From Clostridiales bacterium (lineage in GTDB: Bacteria > Bacillota > Clostridia > Oscillospirales > Acutalibacteraceae): a DNA stretch of 20,164 bases. The notes under the pieces were generated by a model that worked only from the letters and a program-made list of their open reading frames with translations, was not told the DNA's origin and ran no database searches. Within the stretch, counting starts at the first letter, position 1; every line of letters starts with the position of its first letter. The position numbers were made by a program, and so were the translations under genes. The stretch is taken from assembly GCA_022791355.1 (NCBI GenBank), contig JAAVYX010000205.1, forward strand, positions 1-20,164, read 5' to 3'. Shown here piece after piece: positions 5,709 through 12,036 of the stretch.

Positions 5709-7451
5709 ATGTTCTCTTCGGCAGACACCATCTGGGTACTGTTGGGAGCGGCTCTGGTCTTCTTCATGCAGGCCGGTTTCGCCATGGTGGAAACAGGCTT
5801 TACCCGGGCGAAAAACGCTGGCAACATCATCATGAAAAACCTGATGGACTTCGCCATCGGCACCCCCATTTTCTGGCTGCTGGGCTTTGGCCTTATGTTT
5901 GGCGGCACCGGCGCACTGGTGGGCGGGTTCGACTTCTTGATCCGCGGGGATTATTCCTTTATGGGCCTGTCGGTCCCCACCCCCGCCTTCATCATTTTCC
6001 AGACCGTCTTCTGCGCCACAGCCGCCACCATCGTTTCGGGGGCTATGGCCGAGCGCACCAAGTTCGTTTCCTACTGTATTTACAGCGGTATTATTTCAGC
6101 CGTGATTTATCCCATTTCGGGCCACTGGATTTGGGGCGGCGGCTGGCTGAGCCAAATGGGCTTCCACGATTTCGCAGGCTCCACCGCCGTACATATGGTG
6201 GGCGGCGTGGCCGCCCTGGTGGGCGCTAAGATTCTGGGCCCCCGTATTGGCAAGTATGACAAAAACGGCAAGCCCAAAGCCATTCTGGGCCACAGCCTGA
6301 CGCTGGGCGCTCTGGGAGTCTTTATCCTCTGGTTCTGCTGGTTTGGCTTCAACGGCTGCTCCACCCTCTCCATGACCGGCGACGAGGCCCTGACCGGGGC
6401 CGGCCGCATCTTTATGACCACCAATCTGGCGGCGGCGATTTCCACCGTTTCCACCATGATCATAACCTGGATCCGCTACAAGAAGCCGGATATCTCCATG
6501 ACCCTCAACGGTTCTCTGGCCGGTCTGGTGGCCATCACCGCAGGCTGCGATACGGTTACGCCGGTGGGCGCTTTCTTTATCGGGCTGGCAGCCTCTTTCG
6601 TGGTGGTCTTCGGTATCGAGTTTGTGGATAAGACGCTCAAGATCGACGATCCCGTCGGCGCCGTCGGCGTACACGGCTTTTGCGGCGCTACGGGCACCCT
6701 GCTCACCGGTCTCTTCGCCAAATACGCTTTTAACGATACCTTTGGCGAGAACGCCGGCCTGTTCTACGGCGGCGGCTTCAAGCTCCTTGGGGTGCAGGCC
6801 CTGGGCGTGGCTTCGGTTATCGCCTGGGTGGCCGTGACCATGACGGTGGTCTTCCTGGTCATCAAGAAGACCATCGGCCTGCGGGCCAGCCGGGAAGAGG
6901 AGATGAGGGGTCTGGACGTCACCGAGCACGGTCTGACCAGCTCCTACGCCGATTTCCTGCCCATCGCATCCGCGCCTGAAATTCTGGGCGGTTCTACCGC
7001 CGACAAGGATCTCCCGGTTCCGGTTGCCGAGGCCGTTCCCGCAACCCACCTGCCCGAAAGCCCGCCGGTGGTCACTGACGACGGAAAGACGGTCAAGCTG
7101 ACCAAGCTGGTTATGGTCTTTGGACAGGAGCGGTTCGAGCCCTTAAAGGCCGCCATGAACGCCATCGGCGTTACCGGCATGACCGTGACCCAGGTGCTGG
7201 GCTACGGCGTACAGAAGGGTCATGAGGCTTACTACCGCGGCGTCAAGCTGGACGAGGTCAAGCTCCTGCCCAAGGTCAAGGTAGAGGTGGTCGTCAGCAA
7301 GGTGCCGGTGCAGACGGTGGTCGACGCGGCCCGCGGCGCCCTGTATACCGGCCGGGTAGGCGACGGCAAGATTTTCGTCTACGATGTGGAGAACACCATC
7401 CGCGTCCGCACCGGCGAGGAGGGCTACGACGCCTTGCAGGGCGAGGACTGA
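5709..7451 (+). CDS. amt: Ammonium transporter fused to a C-terminal PII domain
   Basis: This 580-residue protein joins an Amt/AmtB channel (about 1-410) to a PII signal domain (about 462-577) through a Pro/Ala/Asp-rich linker. The Amt part keeps the pore twin histidines H162 (TAVHMVGG) and H322 (VGVHGFCG), the pore-gate F97 region, D154 in FHDFAG, and multiple membrane segments. The PII part keeps the B-loop (GRVGDGK, 548-554) and the C-terminal RVRTGE used for ATP/ADP binding, plus Q502 and K522 used for 2-oxoglutarate. The T-loop reads GHEAYYRGVKLDEVKLLPK: the position equal to the uridylylated Tyr51 of E. coli GlnB is Leu514, and the loop has one extra residue. It therefore probably gates ammonium uptake by ligands alone, not by uridylylation. 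The start follows AAAGGGAAG, and the gene has its own promoter and leader hairpin. Confidence 0.95.
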   Translation: MFSSADTIWVLLGAALVFFMQAGFAMVETGFTRAKNAGNIIMKNLMDFAIGTPIFWLLGFGLMFGGTGALVGGFDFLIRGDYSFMGLSVPTPAFIIFQTVFCATAATIVSGAMAERTKFVSYCIYSGIISAVIYPISGHWIWGGGWLSQMGFHDFAGSTAVHMVGGVAALVGAKILGPRIGKYDKNGKPKAILGHSLTLGALGVFILWFCWFGFNGCSTLSMTGDEALTGAGRIFMTTNLAAAISTVSTMIITWIRYKKPDISMTLNGSLAGLVAITAGCDTVTPVGAFFIGLAASFVVVFGIEFVDKTLKIDDPVGAVGVHGFCGATGTLLTGLFAKYAFNDTFGENAGLFYGGGFKLLGVQALGVASVIAWVAVTMTVVFLVIKKTIGLRASREEEMRGLDVTEHGLTSSYADFLPIASAPEILGGSTADKDLPVPVAEAVPATHLPESPPVVTDDGKTVKLTKLVMVFGQERFEPLKAAMNAIGVTGMTVTQVLGYGVQKGHEAYYRGVKLDEVKLLPKVKVEVVVSKVPVQTVVDAARGALYTGRVGDGKIFVYDVENTIRVRTGEEGYDALQGED

Positions 7452-7493
7452 TCCTTTCGGCAAACCGCCTTACATATCCTTATAGCCCAGCTA

Positions 7494-7531
7494 AACGGCC
7501 GGCCCGCCTGATGAGCGGGCCGGTCGTTGTT
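7494..7531 (+). terminator. Terminator of the amt-PII gene
   Basis: The stem GGCCGGCCCGC (7497-7507) pairs with GCGGGCCGGTC (7515-7525) with one G-U pair and extends by AAC/GTT to 14 bp. It has a 7-nt loop and is followed by the short T-rich GTTGTTTG. Confidence 0.7.
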
Positions 7532-7625
7532 TGAGTAATCAGAAAGAGAAAACCGGCGTGAAACCTCCCGCTAAGATAAAAATATAGCGTTACATAAAAA
7601 TGCACGAACCCCAAGATATATCATG

Positions 7626-7666
7626 AAAAAGGGCGAGTTACCGAAAAAGGAAACCGCCCTTTTTGT
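7626..7666 (+). terminator. Second terminator-like hairpin before the protease operon
   Basis: AAAAAGGGCG (7626-7635) pairs with CGCCCTTTTT (7655-7664) around a 19-nt loop, and the flanking TGA/TCA can add pairs. The 3' arm itself ends in a T5 run. It may back up the amt terminator. No gene is seen between the two. Confidence 0.5.
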
Positions 7667-7822
7667 CATAATTTAACAATAAATAGCAATCTATAAAACC
7701 GAATCAAAAAATAATGTGGTAATGCACGACAAAATTTACTAAAAAACTACAATATATAATATTATAATAAAAAGAGCAATATTGCATCTTGTATAAAAAC
7801 ATCAAAGAGGAGGAAGGCAGAA
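7667..7822 (+). other. AT-rich upstream region of the protease operon
   Basis: Base composition falls sharply compared with neighbouring genes: long A/T tracts, a TATAAT at 7755-7760, and further TATAAT-like words just after it. No good -35 match is present at the right distance. The word ATGCACGA occurs at about 7600 and again at about 7721. The stretch probably holds the promoter of the metzincin/lipoprotein operon, but the exact site cannot be fixed. Confidence 0.4.
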
Positions 7823-8464
7823 ATGAAATATCGTTTAAAAGTATGCACCCTGGCGGCCCTCGTCATCAGCTTATTTATGCAGACAGGCTTCTATGCGCAA
7901 GCGGGCGACATCAACAGCATGATAGAATGTCAGCACGGCTTTTCAACCTTCAACGATCATGTTTTAAACGGGGGCGTGGGCAGCTACGGCAACGCCAGAC
8001 GCTACTATTGGATTCACCCGGATATCAATCATTTATACGGCTCTCAGTTCCGTACCGCCGTAAACAATTGGGTCTATACGACGGACAATTATCCCTATTA
8101 CACCACATCGATTTCTTTGCGGGAGACAACGACCAAATCCAGCGCGACCATAGAGTTTCATAATGTCTATGACAGATATAGAGAGGTATATGCTTTCACC
8201 GACTTGCGGCTTTACAGAGACTATGTTGATCCGACGGCTCAAAATTGGGGCTGGGCGGAAGTGTTTACCAATCAGTACATGATTGAATTGTACCAATTGA
8301 GCAACAATGATGTTATCGGCACCTTGGGACATGAACTGGGCCACTGTATGGGATTGGCTCATTGTCCCGATACCAGAAGGCTTATGTCCCTGCTTGAAGC
8401 CGGCCGGTCTACGCATTTGCCCCACGTATATGACTGTCAAACCGTATACCATCTGTATAATTAG
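7823..8464 (+). CDS. Secreted metzincin-type zinc metalloprotease (matrixin-like)
   Basis: This 213-residue protein begins with a signal peptide (KYRLK, then a hydrophobic core, likely cleavage after AQA at residue 27). It carries the full metzincin zinc site HELGHCMGLAH (H170, E171, H174, H180) and a Met-turn Met188 eight residues after the third histidine, as in matrixins (M10-type). The mature domain of about 185 residues has no extra anchoring or propeptide domain that I can see. ATG at 7823 follows GAGGAGG (7808-7814). The gene is followed after 13 bp by a lipoprotein gene, so the two probably form an operon and act outside the membrane. The substrate is unknown. Composition is more AT-rich than the surrounding housekeeping genes. 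Confidence 0.85.
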   Translation: MKYRLKVCTLAALVISLFMQTGFYAQAGDINSMIECQHGFSTFNDHVLNGGVGSYGNARRYYWIHPDINHLYGSQFRTAVNNWVYTTDNYPYYTTSISLRETTTKSSATIEFHNVYDRYREVYAFTDLRLYRDYVDPTAQNWGWAEVFTNQYMIELYQLSNNDVIGTLGHELGHCMGLAHCPDTRRLMSLLEAGRSTHLPHVYDCQTVYHLYN

Positions 8465-8477
8465 AAAGGAGATCGTC

Positions 8478-9251
8478 ATGAAACGTAACCTATTGCTTTT
8501 TGCTCTTGCAGCCCTGTTGAGCCTCTCGCTCGCGGCCTGCGGTAATTCCAGCGGGCAAACGGCGCAAACCGCGTTGGACGGCCGTTCGCCGGCCGACTAC
8601 AGCGTCCGTCTAGCGGATCCGGTTCTGTTAGACGGGAAGCAGGTGGAACCGACCTATTCGGTGGCCGAGCCGGTTTGCGCCTATACCCAGTTCTCTGATT
8701 ATCAGGGAAAAACCGCGTCCGTTGTGCGCGGAAAGGTTAAAACGGTCGAATATTTTACCCGAGACAGAAGCGCCTTTACCAAAATGGATTTGGAGATAAC
8801 CGAAAATATCTCCGGCGATTTTATAGCTGGAGATATCATCAGCGTTTTCAAGTGGGGCGGATACGCGCCCCTATCGGTCACCAACCCGGATATACAGGAG
8901 CGGTTCCCGGAGATCACCGATGAGGAATTGGCAAATACGGTGGTGGATATGCGCATTGACGGCGATCCCCATCCTATAACGGACCAGGATATCGTTGTCT
9001 GTTTGAGGGAACAGGACCAGTCGAATGAAAATGTGTCCGGTATGTATCCTATTGTAGGCGGCTATTACGGTCAGTTTACCAACGATGGCAGCGGAACCTT
9101 TACCAGGCATGTAGAGTATGTGCCGGAGGGGAGAGAGGCGGTCGGCTTCAGCTTGGCGCCCCATGAGATCGACCGTTCCAATATGACCGGCACACATAAG
9201 GCCTTTACCTTTGATCAATTGAAATCCGAACTTCAAACGGCTATTTCGTAG
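8478..9251 (+). CDS. Lipoprotein of unknown function, partner of the metzincin protease
   Basis: The 257-residue protein has a classic lipoprotein signal: MKRN, a Leu-rich core, and the lipobox L18-A-A-C21, so it should be anchored on the outer face of the membrane. I do not recognise the mature domain. It contains a segment with alternating strands (VRGKVKTVEYF through GDIISVFKWGG, about residues 78-120) that could be beta-barrel-like, and no cysteine pairs or catalytic motif. ATG at 8478 is set by AAAGGAG (8465-8471). An upstream extension to 8307 overlaps the protease and is rejected. It may be an inhibitor, chaperone or substrate-binding partner of the protease, but this is context only. 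Confidence 0.8.
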   Translation: MKRNLLLFALAALLSLSLAACGNSSGQTAQTALDGRSPADYSVRLADPVLLDGKQVEPTYSVAEPVCAYTQFSDYQGKTASVVRGKVKTVEYFTRDRSAFTKMDLEITENISGDFIAGDIISVFKWGGYAPLSVTNPDIQERFPEITDEELANTVVDMRIDGDPHPITDQDIVVCLREQDQSNENVSGMYPIVGGYYGQFTNDGSGTFTRHVEYVPEGREAVGFSLAPHEIDRSNMTGTHKAFTFDQLKSELQTAIS

Positions 9252-9261
9252 AAGCATGTCC

Positions 9262-9291
9262 CCGGCCGGCTGCTCTTTTGCAGCCGGCCGG
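9262..9291. terminator. Strong GC-rich hairpin after the lipoprotein gene
   Basis: CCGGCCGGCTGC and its perfect complement (9262-9273, 9280-9291) surround a TCTTTT loop. No T-run follows directly. It precedes the bidirectional terminator and may help termination or block 3' exonucleases. Confidence 0.55.
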
Positions 9292-9301
9292 AGCATAATT
9301 G

Positions 9302-9340
9302 TAAAAGACGGTTCCCTTTTGTGGGAACCGTCTTTTATTT
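9302..9340. terminator. Bidirectional terminator between the lipoprotein and AraC genes
   Basis: A 15-bp perfect stem, TAAAAGACGGTTCCC with its complement (9302-9316, 9323-9337), has a 6-nt loop and T-tracts on both strands. The stop codon of the - strand AraC gene (9335-9337) lies inside the stem. Confidence 0.85.
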
Positions 9341-10183
9341 ATAGGTTTTCTTAAATTCTCCCGGGGTCATCCCCCAGTGTTTTTTAAAAAGGGAGGTGAA
9401 AAATTTCTGGTCGGCATAACCCGCCAATTCGGCGATTTCCCCAATCTTTTTGTCAGTGTTCGCCAGCATCCGGCCGCTTTGCAGCATCCGCCGCTGATGC
9501 AGATACTCCATAAACCCGGTTCCCGTGTCCCATTTGAAGCGGCGGCTGAGATAGGCCGGGCTGAAGCCGAACCGCCTGGCCGCCGCCGTCAAGGTTACCG
9601 GTTCCATATAGTGTTCGTCCAAATAGGCCTTGACCTGCTCCATAGGCCCGCCCCAAAAGCCCGCTTCGTTTTTGCAGACCGTTCGCATGGTTTTTAGGAT
9701 GATCTCAATAATATGACAGCGGATTAAGGCGATGTACCCCGGCGCCTGCCCGTCGAATTCCTCCCGTATTTTGTTGACTAAGGCGTAAATCGTCCCGTCA
9801 CTGTCATGATACATCACATCGGCCGGCGGCCGTTCCAGGGCTGCGGGACGGACCTGGAGCAGATAATGATTGATAAGGTCTTGAAAGCTGTGGCAACCGG
9901 CTAAGGACTTATCGATCAGATCGGGCTGGAAAAGGATATTAATCAGCTCAAAAGGCTGGCCGCCGATGGTTTGGTAGGCGTGCTCGGTTCCGTAGTTAAC
10001 AATGCAATAGTCGCCCTTTTCTACCTCCATCTGGGCCCCGTCCAAGGTGTGGAGTCCCCGTCCTCCGGTGACATAGGCCATCTCCAGAAAGGCGTGCTGG
10101 TGGGACGGTAAATCGTCCTGTCGGATGGACATCACGTCTATCCGTCGATCCATGGAAAAATGTTCCTCAGTGGGAATCAGCAT
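9335..10183 (-). CDS. AraC family transcriptional regulator, cupin sensor type
   Basis: The 282-residue protein has an N-terminal cupin-like ligand domain (about 15-100, with HQHAFLEMAYVTGG and EKGDYCIVNYGTEHAY) and a C-terminal double helix-turn-helix of the AraC type (about 181-280). The latter has the typical second-helix block IGEIAELAGYADQKFFTSLFKKHWGMTPGEFKK. Proteins of this form often sense sugars or other small molecules and control nearby transport or hydrolase genes, but no such gene lies beside it. Its ligand and targets cannot be named. ATG at 10183 has only a weak GGGGG upstream; an internal ATG at 10153 (GAGGA upstream) is an alternative. A good promoter lies about 140 bp upstream. 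Confidence 0.9.
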   Translation of the reverse strand: MLIPTEEHFSMDRRIDVMSIRQDDLPSHQHAFLEMAYVTGGRGLHTLDGAQMEVEKGDYCIVNYGTEHAYQTIGGQPFELINILFQPDLIDKSLAGCHSFQDLINHYLLQVRPAALERPPADVMYHDSDGTIYALVNKIREEFDGQAPGYIALIRCHIIEIILKTMRTVCKNEAGFWGGPMEQVKAYLDEHYMEPVTLTAAARRFGFSPAYLSRRFKWDTGTGFMEYLHQRRMLQSGRMLANTDKKIGEIAELAGYADQKFFTSLFKKHWGMTPGEFKKTYK

Positions 10184-10321
10184 CTAGGGTTCGCCCCCAA
10201 TCTTGTGAATTTGCAGCGTGTCGTTTTATTGCCTTTCGCTCGGAAATAGAAACGCCTGAAGGGCGGCTTCCATTTCTATGGCGCGCCTGCCTATACTGAC
10301 AGCCGCGAAATAATTGATTTT

Positions 10322-10351
10322 ATTATATGTCTGTTGGATTGATCAAGTCAA
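10322..10351 (-). promoter_or_regulatory. Promoter of the AraC-family regulator
   Basis: On the - strand TTGACT (10346-10351) and TATAAT (10322-10327) are 18 bp apart. The transcript would start near 10315 and carry a leader of about 130 nt with one hairpin. Confidence 0.7.
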
Positions 10352-10437
10352 ACTTTTATAGCGCTCATAAATCGTAAAGGCGTCCCCAAAAGTCATTTTC
10401 CCAAATAAAAAGGAAAAACTTTCGCTCGCCTTTTTTG

Positions 10438-10541
10438 AAGGGGGACGGTGCAGGACGCGCACTGCTGAGAGCGCAACCGCATGAGGGAGGAACCGGAAGC
10501 GCGGGGCCCTCGATGCTATGGCATCAGACGCCTTCCCTTTT
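10438..10541 (+). ncRNA. Candidate structured RNA upstream of comEA-like gene
   Basis: AAGGGGG-AC-GGTG (10438-10450) can pair with CGCCTTCCCTT (10529-10539), partly by G-U pairs, and the 3' half runs into TTTT. The enclosed 78 nt hold GATGC-TATG-GCATC (10512-10525), a GCGC/GCGC pairing and a GTGC/GCAC pairing. The layout of a closing stem, branched interior and U-run at the end resembles a riboswitch/attenuator or a small RNA. A CTGAGA word (10465-10470) recalls TPP riboswitches, but the rest of that consensus is absent. Strand is assumed from comEA. Confidence 0.3.
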
Positions 10542-10624
10542 GTATTTTACCGTTTGACTACCCGTCTTTCGACCAGATGCGTGACTAAAGATCACGAAAA
10601 TACGCATTATGTCGAATTTCGTCG

Positions 10625-10630
10625 TATAAT
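10625..10630 (+). promoter_or_regulatory. Likely -10 box of the comEA-like gene
   Basis: An exact TATAAT lies 22 bp before the ATG. The expected -35 zone (about 10602-10607) has no good match, so an activator may be needed. The dyad CGTGA/TCACG at 10580-10596 is close to where one could bind. Confidence 0.4.
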
Positions 10631-10652
10631 AAGGCGAAACGGAGGGACGACG

Positions 10653-11192
10653 ATGGAAATGCAGCCGTATACGTTAAAGAACCCTGCGCAGACCGGGTCA
10701 GATCTTGTTGGGACCAACCGGCCGGAGGAGCGGGAGAACTTAACCCGCTCGGAGAAATACCTGTTGGCCGCCGCTCTTGTGATGGGCGCGCTGCTGATTC
10801 TATACAACGCCCTTTCGGGCGTGCCGCTGGCGTCGCCGGAGGTGGTGCGGACAGCCGCCGTCCAGACCCTCTCCAGCAATCCTTCCAACGCCGCGGCTGC
10901 CGGGAACGAGCCGGATAACGCGGTGGAACCGGCCGCGTCCCAACCGGCCCAAGCCGTATCCGGATCGGCTAAAGATGGAAAGCTGCAGCCGGGAGAGACC
11001 ATCGATTTAAACGCCGCTACGGTGGAAGAACTGATGCGTCTGCCCGGCGTCGGCCAGAAAACAGCCGACGCTATCTATCGGCTGCGGCAGGAAATCGGAG
11101 CCTACCGCTCAGCGGGCGATTTGATTTATGTGGACGGTATCGGACAGAAAACCGTAGAAAAGTTGGCGCCTTACCTGCGGGTAGAGGAGTAG
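10653..11192 (+). CDS. comEA: ComEA-like membrane-anchored helix-hairpin-helix DNA-binding protein
   Basis: The 179-residue protein has a cytoplasmic N-terminus, one membrane segment (about 36-56), an Ala/Pro/Ser-rich linker (60-112), and a C-terminal ComEA-type pair of helix-hairpin-helix motifs. These are IDLNAATVEELMRLPGVGQKTADAI and the second VDGIGQKTVEKLAPYL, residues 117-175. ComEA binds incoming double-stranded DNA at the cell surface during natural transformation. The SLBB domain found between membrane segment and HhH in Bacillus ComEA is not present, which accounts for the short length. The ATG at 10653 is set by GGAGGG (10641-10646). comEB and comEC, its usual partners, are not next to it. 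A role in secretion or repair is a possible alternative. Confidence 0.8.
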   Translation: MEMQPYTLKNPAQTGSDLVGTNRPEERENLTRSEKYLLAAALVMGALLILYNALSGVPLASPEVVRTAAVQTLSSNPSNAAAAGNEPDNAVEPAASQPAQAVSGSAKDGKLQPGETIDLNAATVEELMRLPGVGQKTADAIYRLRQEIGAYRSAGDLIYVDGIGQKTVEKLAPYLRVEE

Positions 11193-11204
11193 ACGCCGTA
11201 TGAA

Positions 11205-11240
11205 GAGAGGGAAAGCCATTGCTTTCCCTCTCATTCTATC
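11205..11240 (+). terminator. Terminator-like hairpin after comEA
   Basis: A perfect 12-bp stem, GAGAGGGAAAGC (11205-11216) with GCTTTCCCTCTC (11221-11232), has a CATT loop. The tail ATTCTAT is only weakly T-rich. The remaining 220 bp up to the next gene hold nothing recognisable. Confidence 0.6.
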
Positions 11241-11462
11241 CTATCGTAGGAACTCATACATACGACCCCGCGCACTGTATCTCCTGCTCGAGGTCTGACC
11301 AACCGGGCGGACCGGAATGCCCAAAAGCGGCGCATCCCGCCCCAGAAAGTCCTCCGTTTACAAATGCAGGACGATGGATGGAGCTCCAGCCAAAGGTCTA
11401 GCCGGAACGCCAGGTAAAGGTTTGGTCTTTGACCAGGCCGGGACATGCAGGCGCCAATTCTA

Positions 11463-11978
11463 TCATAAGCCCAGGCGCATGATATAATCGGTTTGTTTGC
11501 TGTCGCCCACCGAAAAGGTATGGGCGCCTGTCCGTATAAAGCCCTGCCTTTCATAAAAAGCAAGGGCCTTTTTGTTTTTCTCCCATACGCCCAGCCAGAT
11601 ATAGGTTTTGTGCTCGGCCCGGGCTATTTCGACCGCTTTGTCCATCAAACGGCGGCCCAGCCCCCGTCCCTGCCATTTCCGGGCGACGTATATCCGTTCG
11701 ACCTCTAACGCAGCCTCGTCGTTTATATCCGACTGGGCCGGCCCCCGGTTCAGCTTCAAATACCCGGCCGGCACGCCGCCGGTATATAAAAGATAAAAGC
11801 TGGAATTTTGGTTCAAAAGCTGGGCCCGCAGCTTGTCCGGATGAAAGGCATTATCCAAATAGGCTTGCATATCCGCCGGCGTATTCTGCGCCCCAAAAGT
11901 CTCCTGAAAGGTTTTACGGGAAAGCTCCGTCAAGGGCTGGAGCGCCTCCAGTCCGCACTGCTTACAAAATATATCCAT
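11463..11978 (-). CDS. paiA: PaiA-like polyamine/GNAT N-acetyltransferase
   Basis: This 171-residue GNAT enzyme closely follows the B. subtilis PaiA pattern (spermidine/spermine N1-acetyltransferase, usual length about 172). Matching blocks are LSRKTFQETFGAQNT, the FYLLY strand, VERIYVARKWQGRGLGRRLM with the acetyl-CoA pyrophosphate loop (residues 103-109), IWLGVWEKN (127-135), and FYERQGFIRTGAHTFSVGD followed by QTDYIM. PaiA acetylates polyamines to limit their toxicity. ATG at 11978 follows AGGGAG at 7-base spacing. It lies 58 bp downstream of the glycosyltransferase gene on the same strand. The partner paiB is not seen. Another small amine substrate cannot be ruled out. Confidence 0.8.
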   Translation of the reverse strand: MDIFCKQCGLEALQPLTELSRKTFQETFGAQNTPADMQAYLDNAFHPDKLRAQLLNQNSSFYLLYTGGVPAGYLKLNRGPAQSDINDEAALEVERIYVARKWQGRGLGRRLMDKAVEIARAEHKTYIWLGVWEKNKKALAFYERQGFIRTGAHTFSVGDSKQTDYIMRLGL

Positions 11979-12014
11979 TTGGCGTCTCCCTGCTTTTTCT
12001 TAGAATGAAATAGC

Positions 12015-12033
12015 CGGCCTTTGCATCAGGCCG
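12015..12033 (-). terminator. Weak hairpin between glycosyltransferase and PaiA-like genes
   Basis: On the - strand CGGCCT and AGGCCG pair around a 7-nt loop, followed by GCTATTTCATT, which has only a short T3. It may allow partial termination in this 58-bp gap. Confidence 0.35.
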
Positions 12034-12036
12034 CCC

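Larger units (their letters stand above)
10184..10652. other. 469-bp divergent intergenic region between araC-like gene and comEA-like gene
   Basis: No gene is credible here; an open frame from 10518 in the comEA frame has no ribosome binding site. The region holds the AraC promoter, an ATAGAAA/TTTCTAT hairpin (10247-10279) in the AraC leader, the possible structured RNA at 10438-10541, a small dyad CGTGA/TCACG (10580-10596), and a TATAAT (10625-10630) directly upstream of comEA. Confidence 0.6.

Noticed and set aside
6096..7049. 317-codon - strand open frame
   Set aside because: Antisense shadow of the amt-PII gene, low-complexity Gly/His-rich translation.
8307..8477. N-terminal extension of the lipoprotein gene
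   Set aside because: It overlaps the protease gene and lacks a binding site; the ATG at 8478 has AAAGGAG and a perfect lipoprotein signal.
10465..10470. CTGAGA, as in a TPP riboswitch
   Set aside because: The second conserved half of the TPP consensus (CTGATCTGG and the following CCAGCG) is missing, and the downstream gene has no thiamine link.
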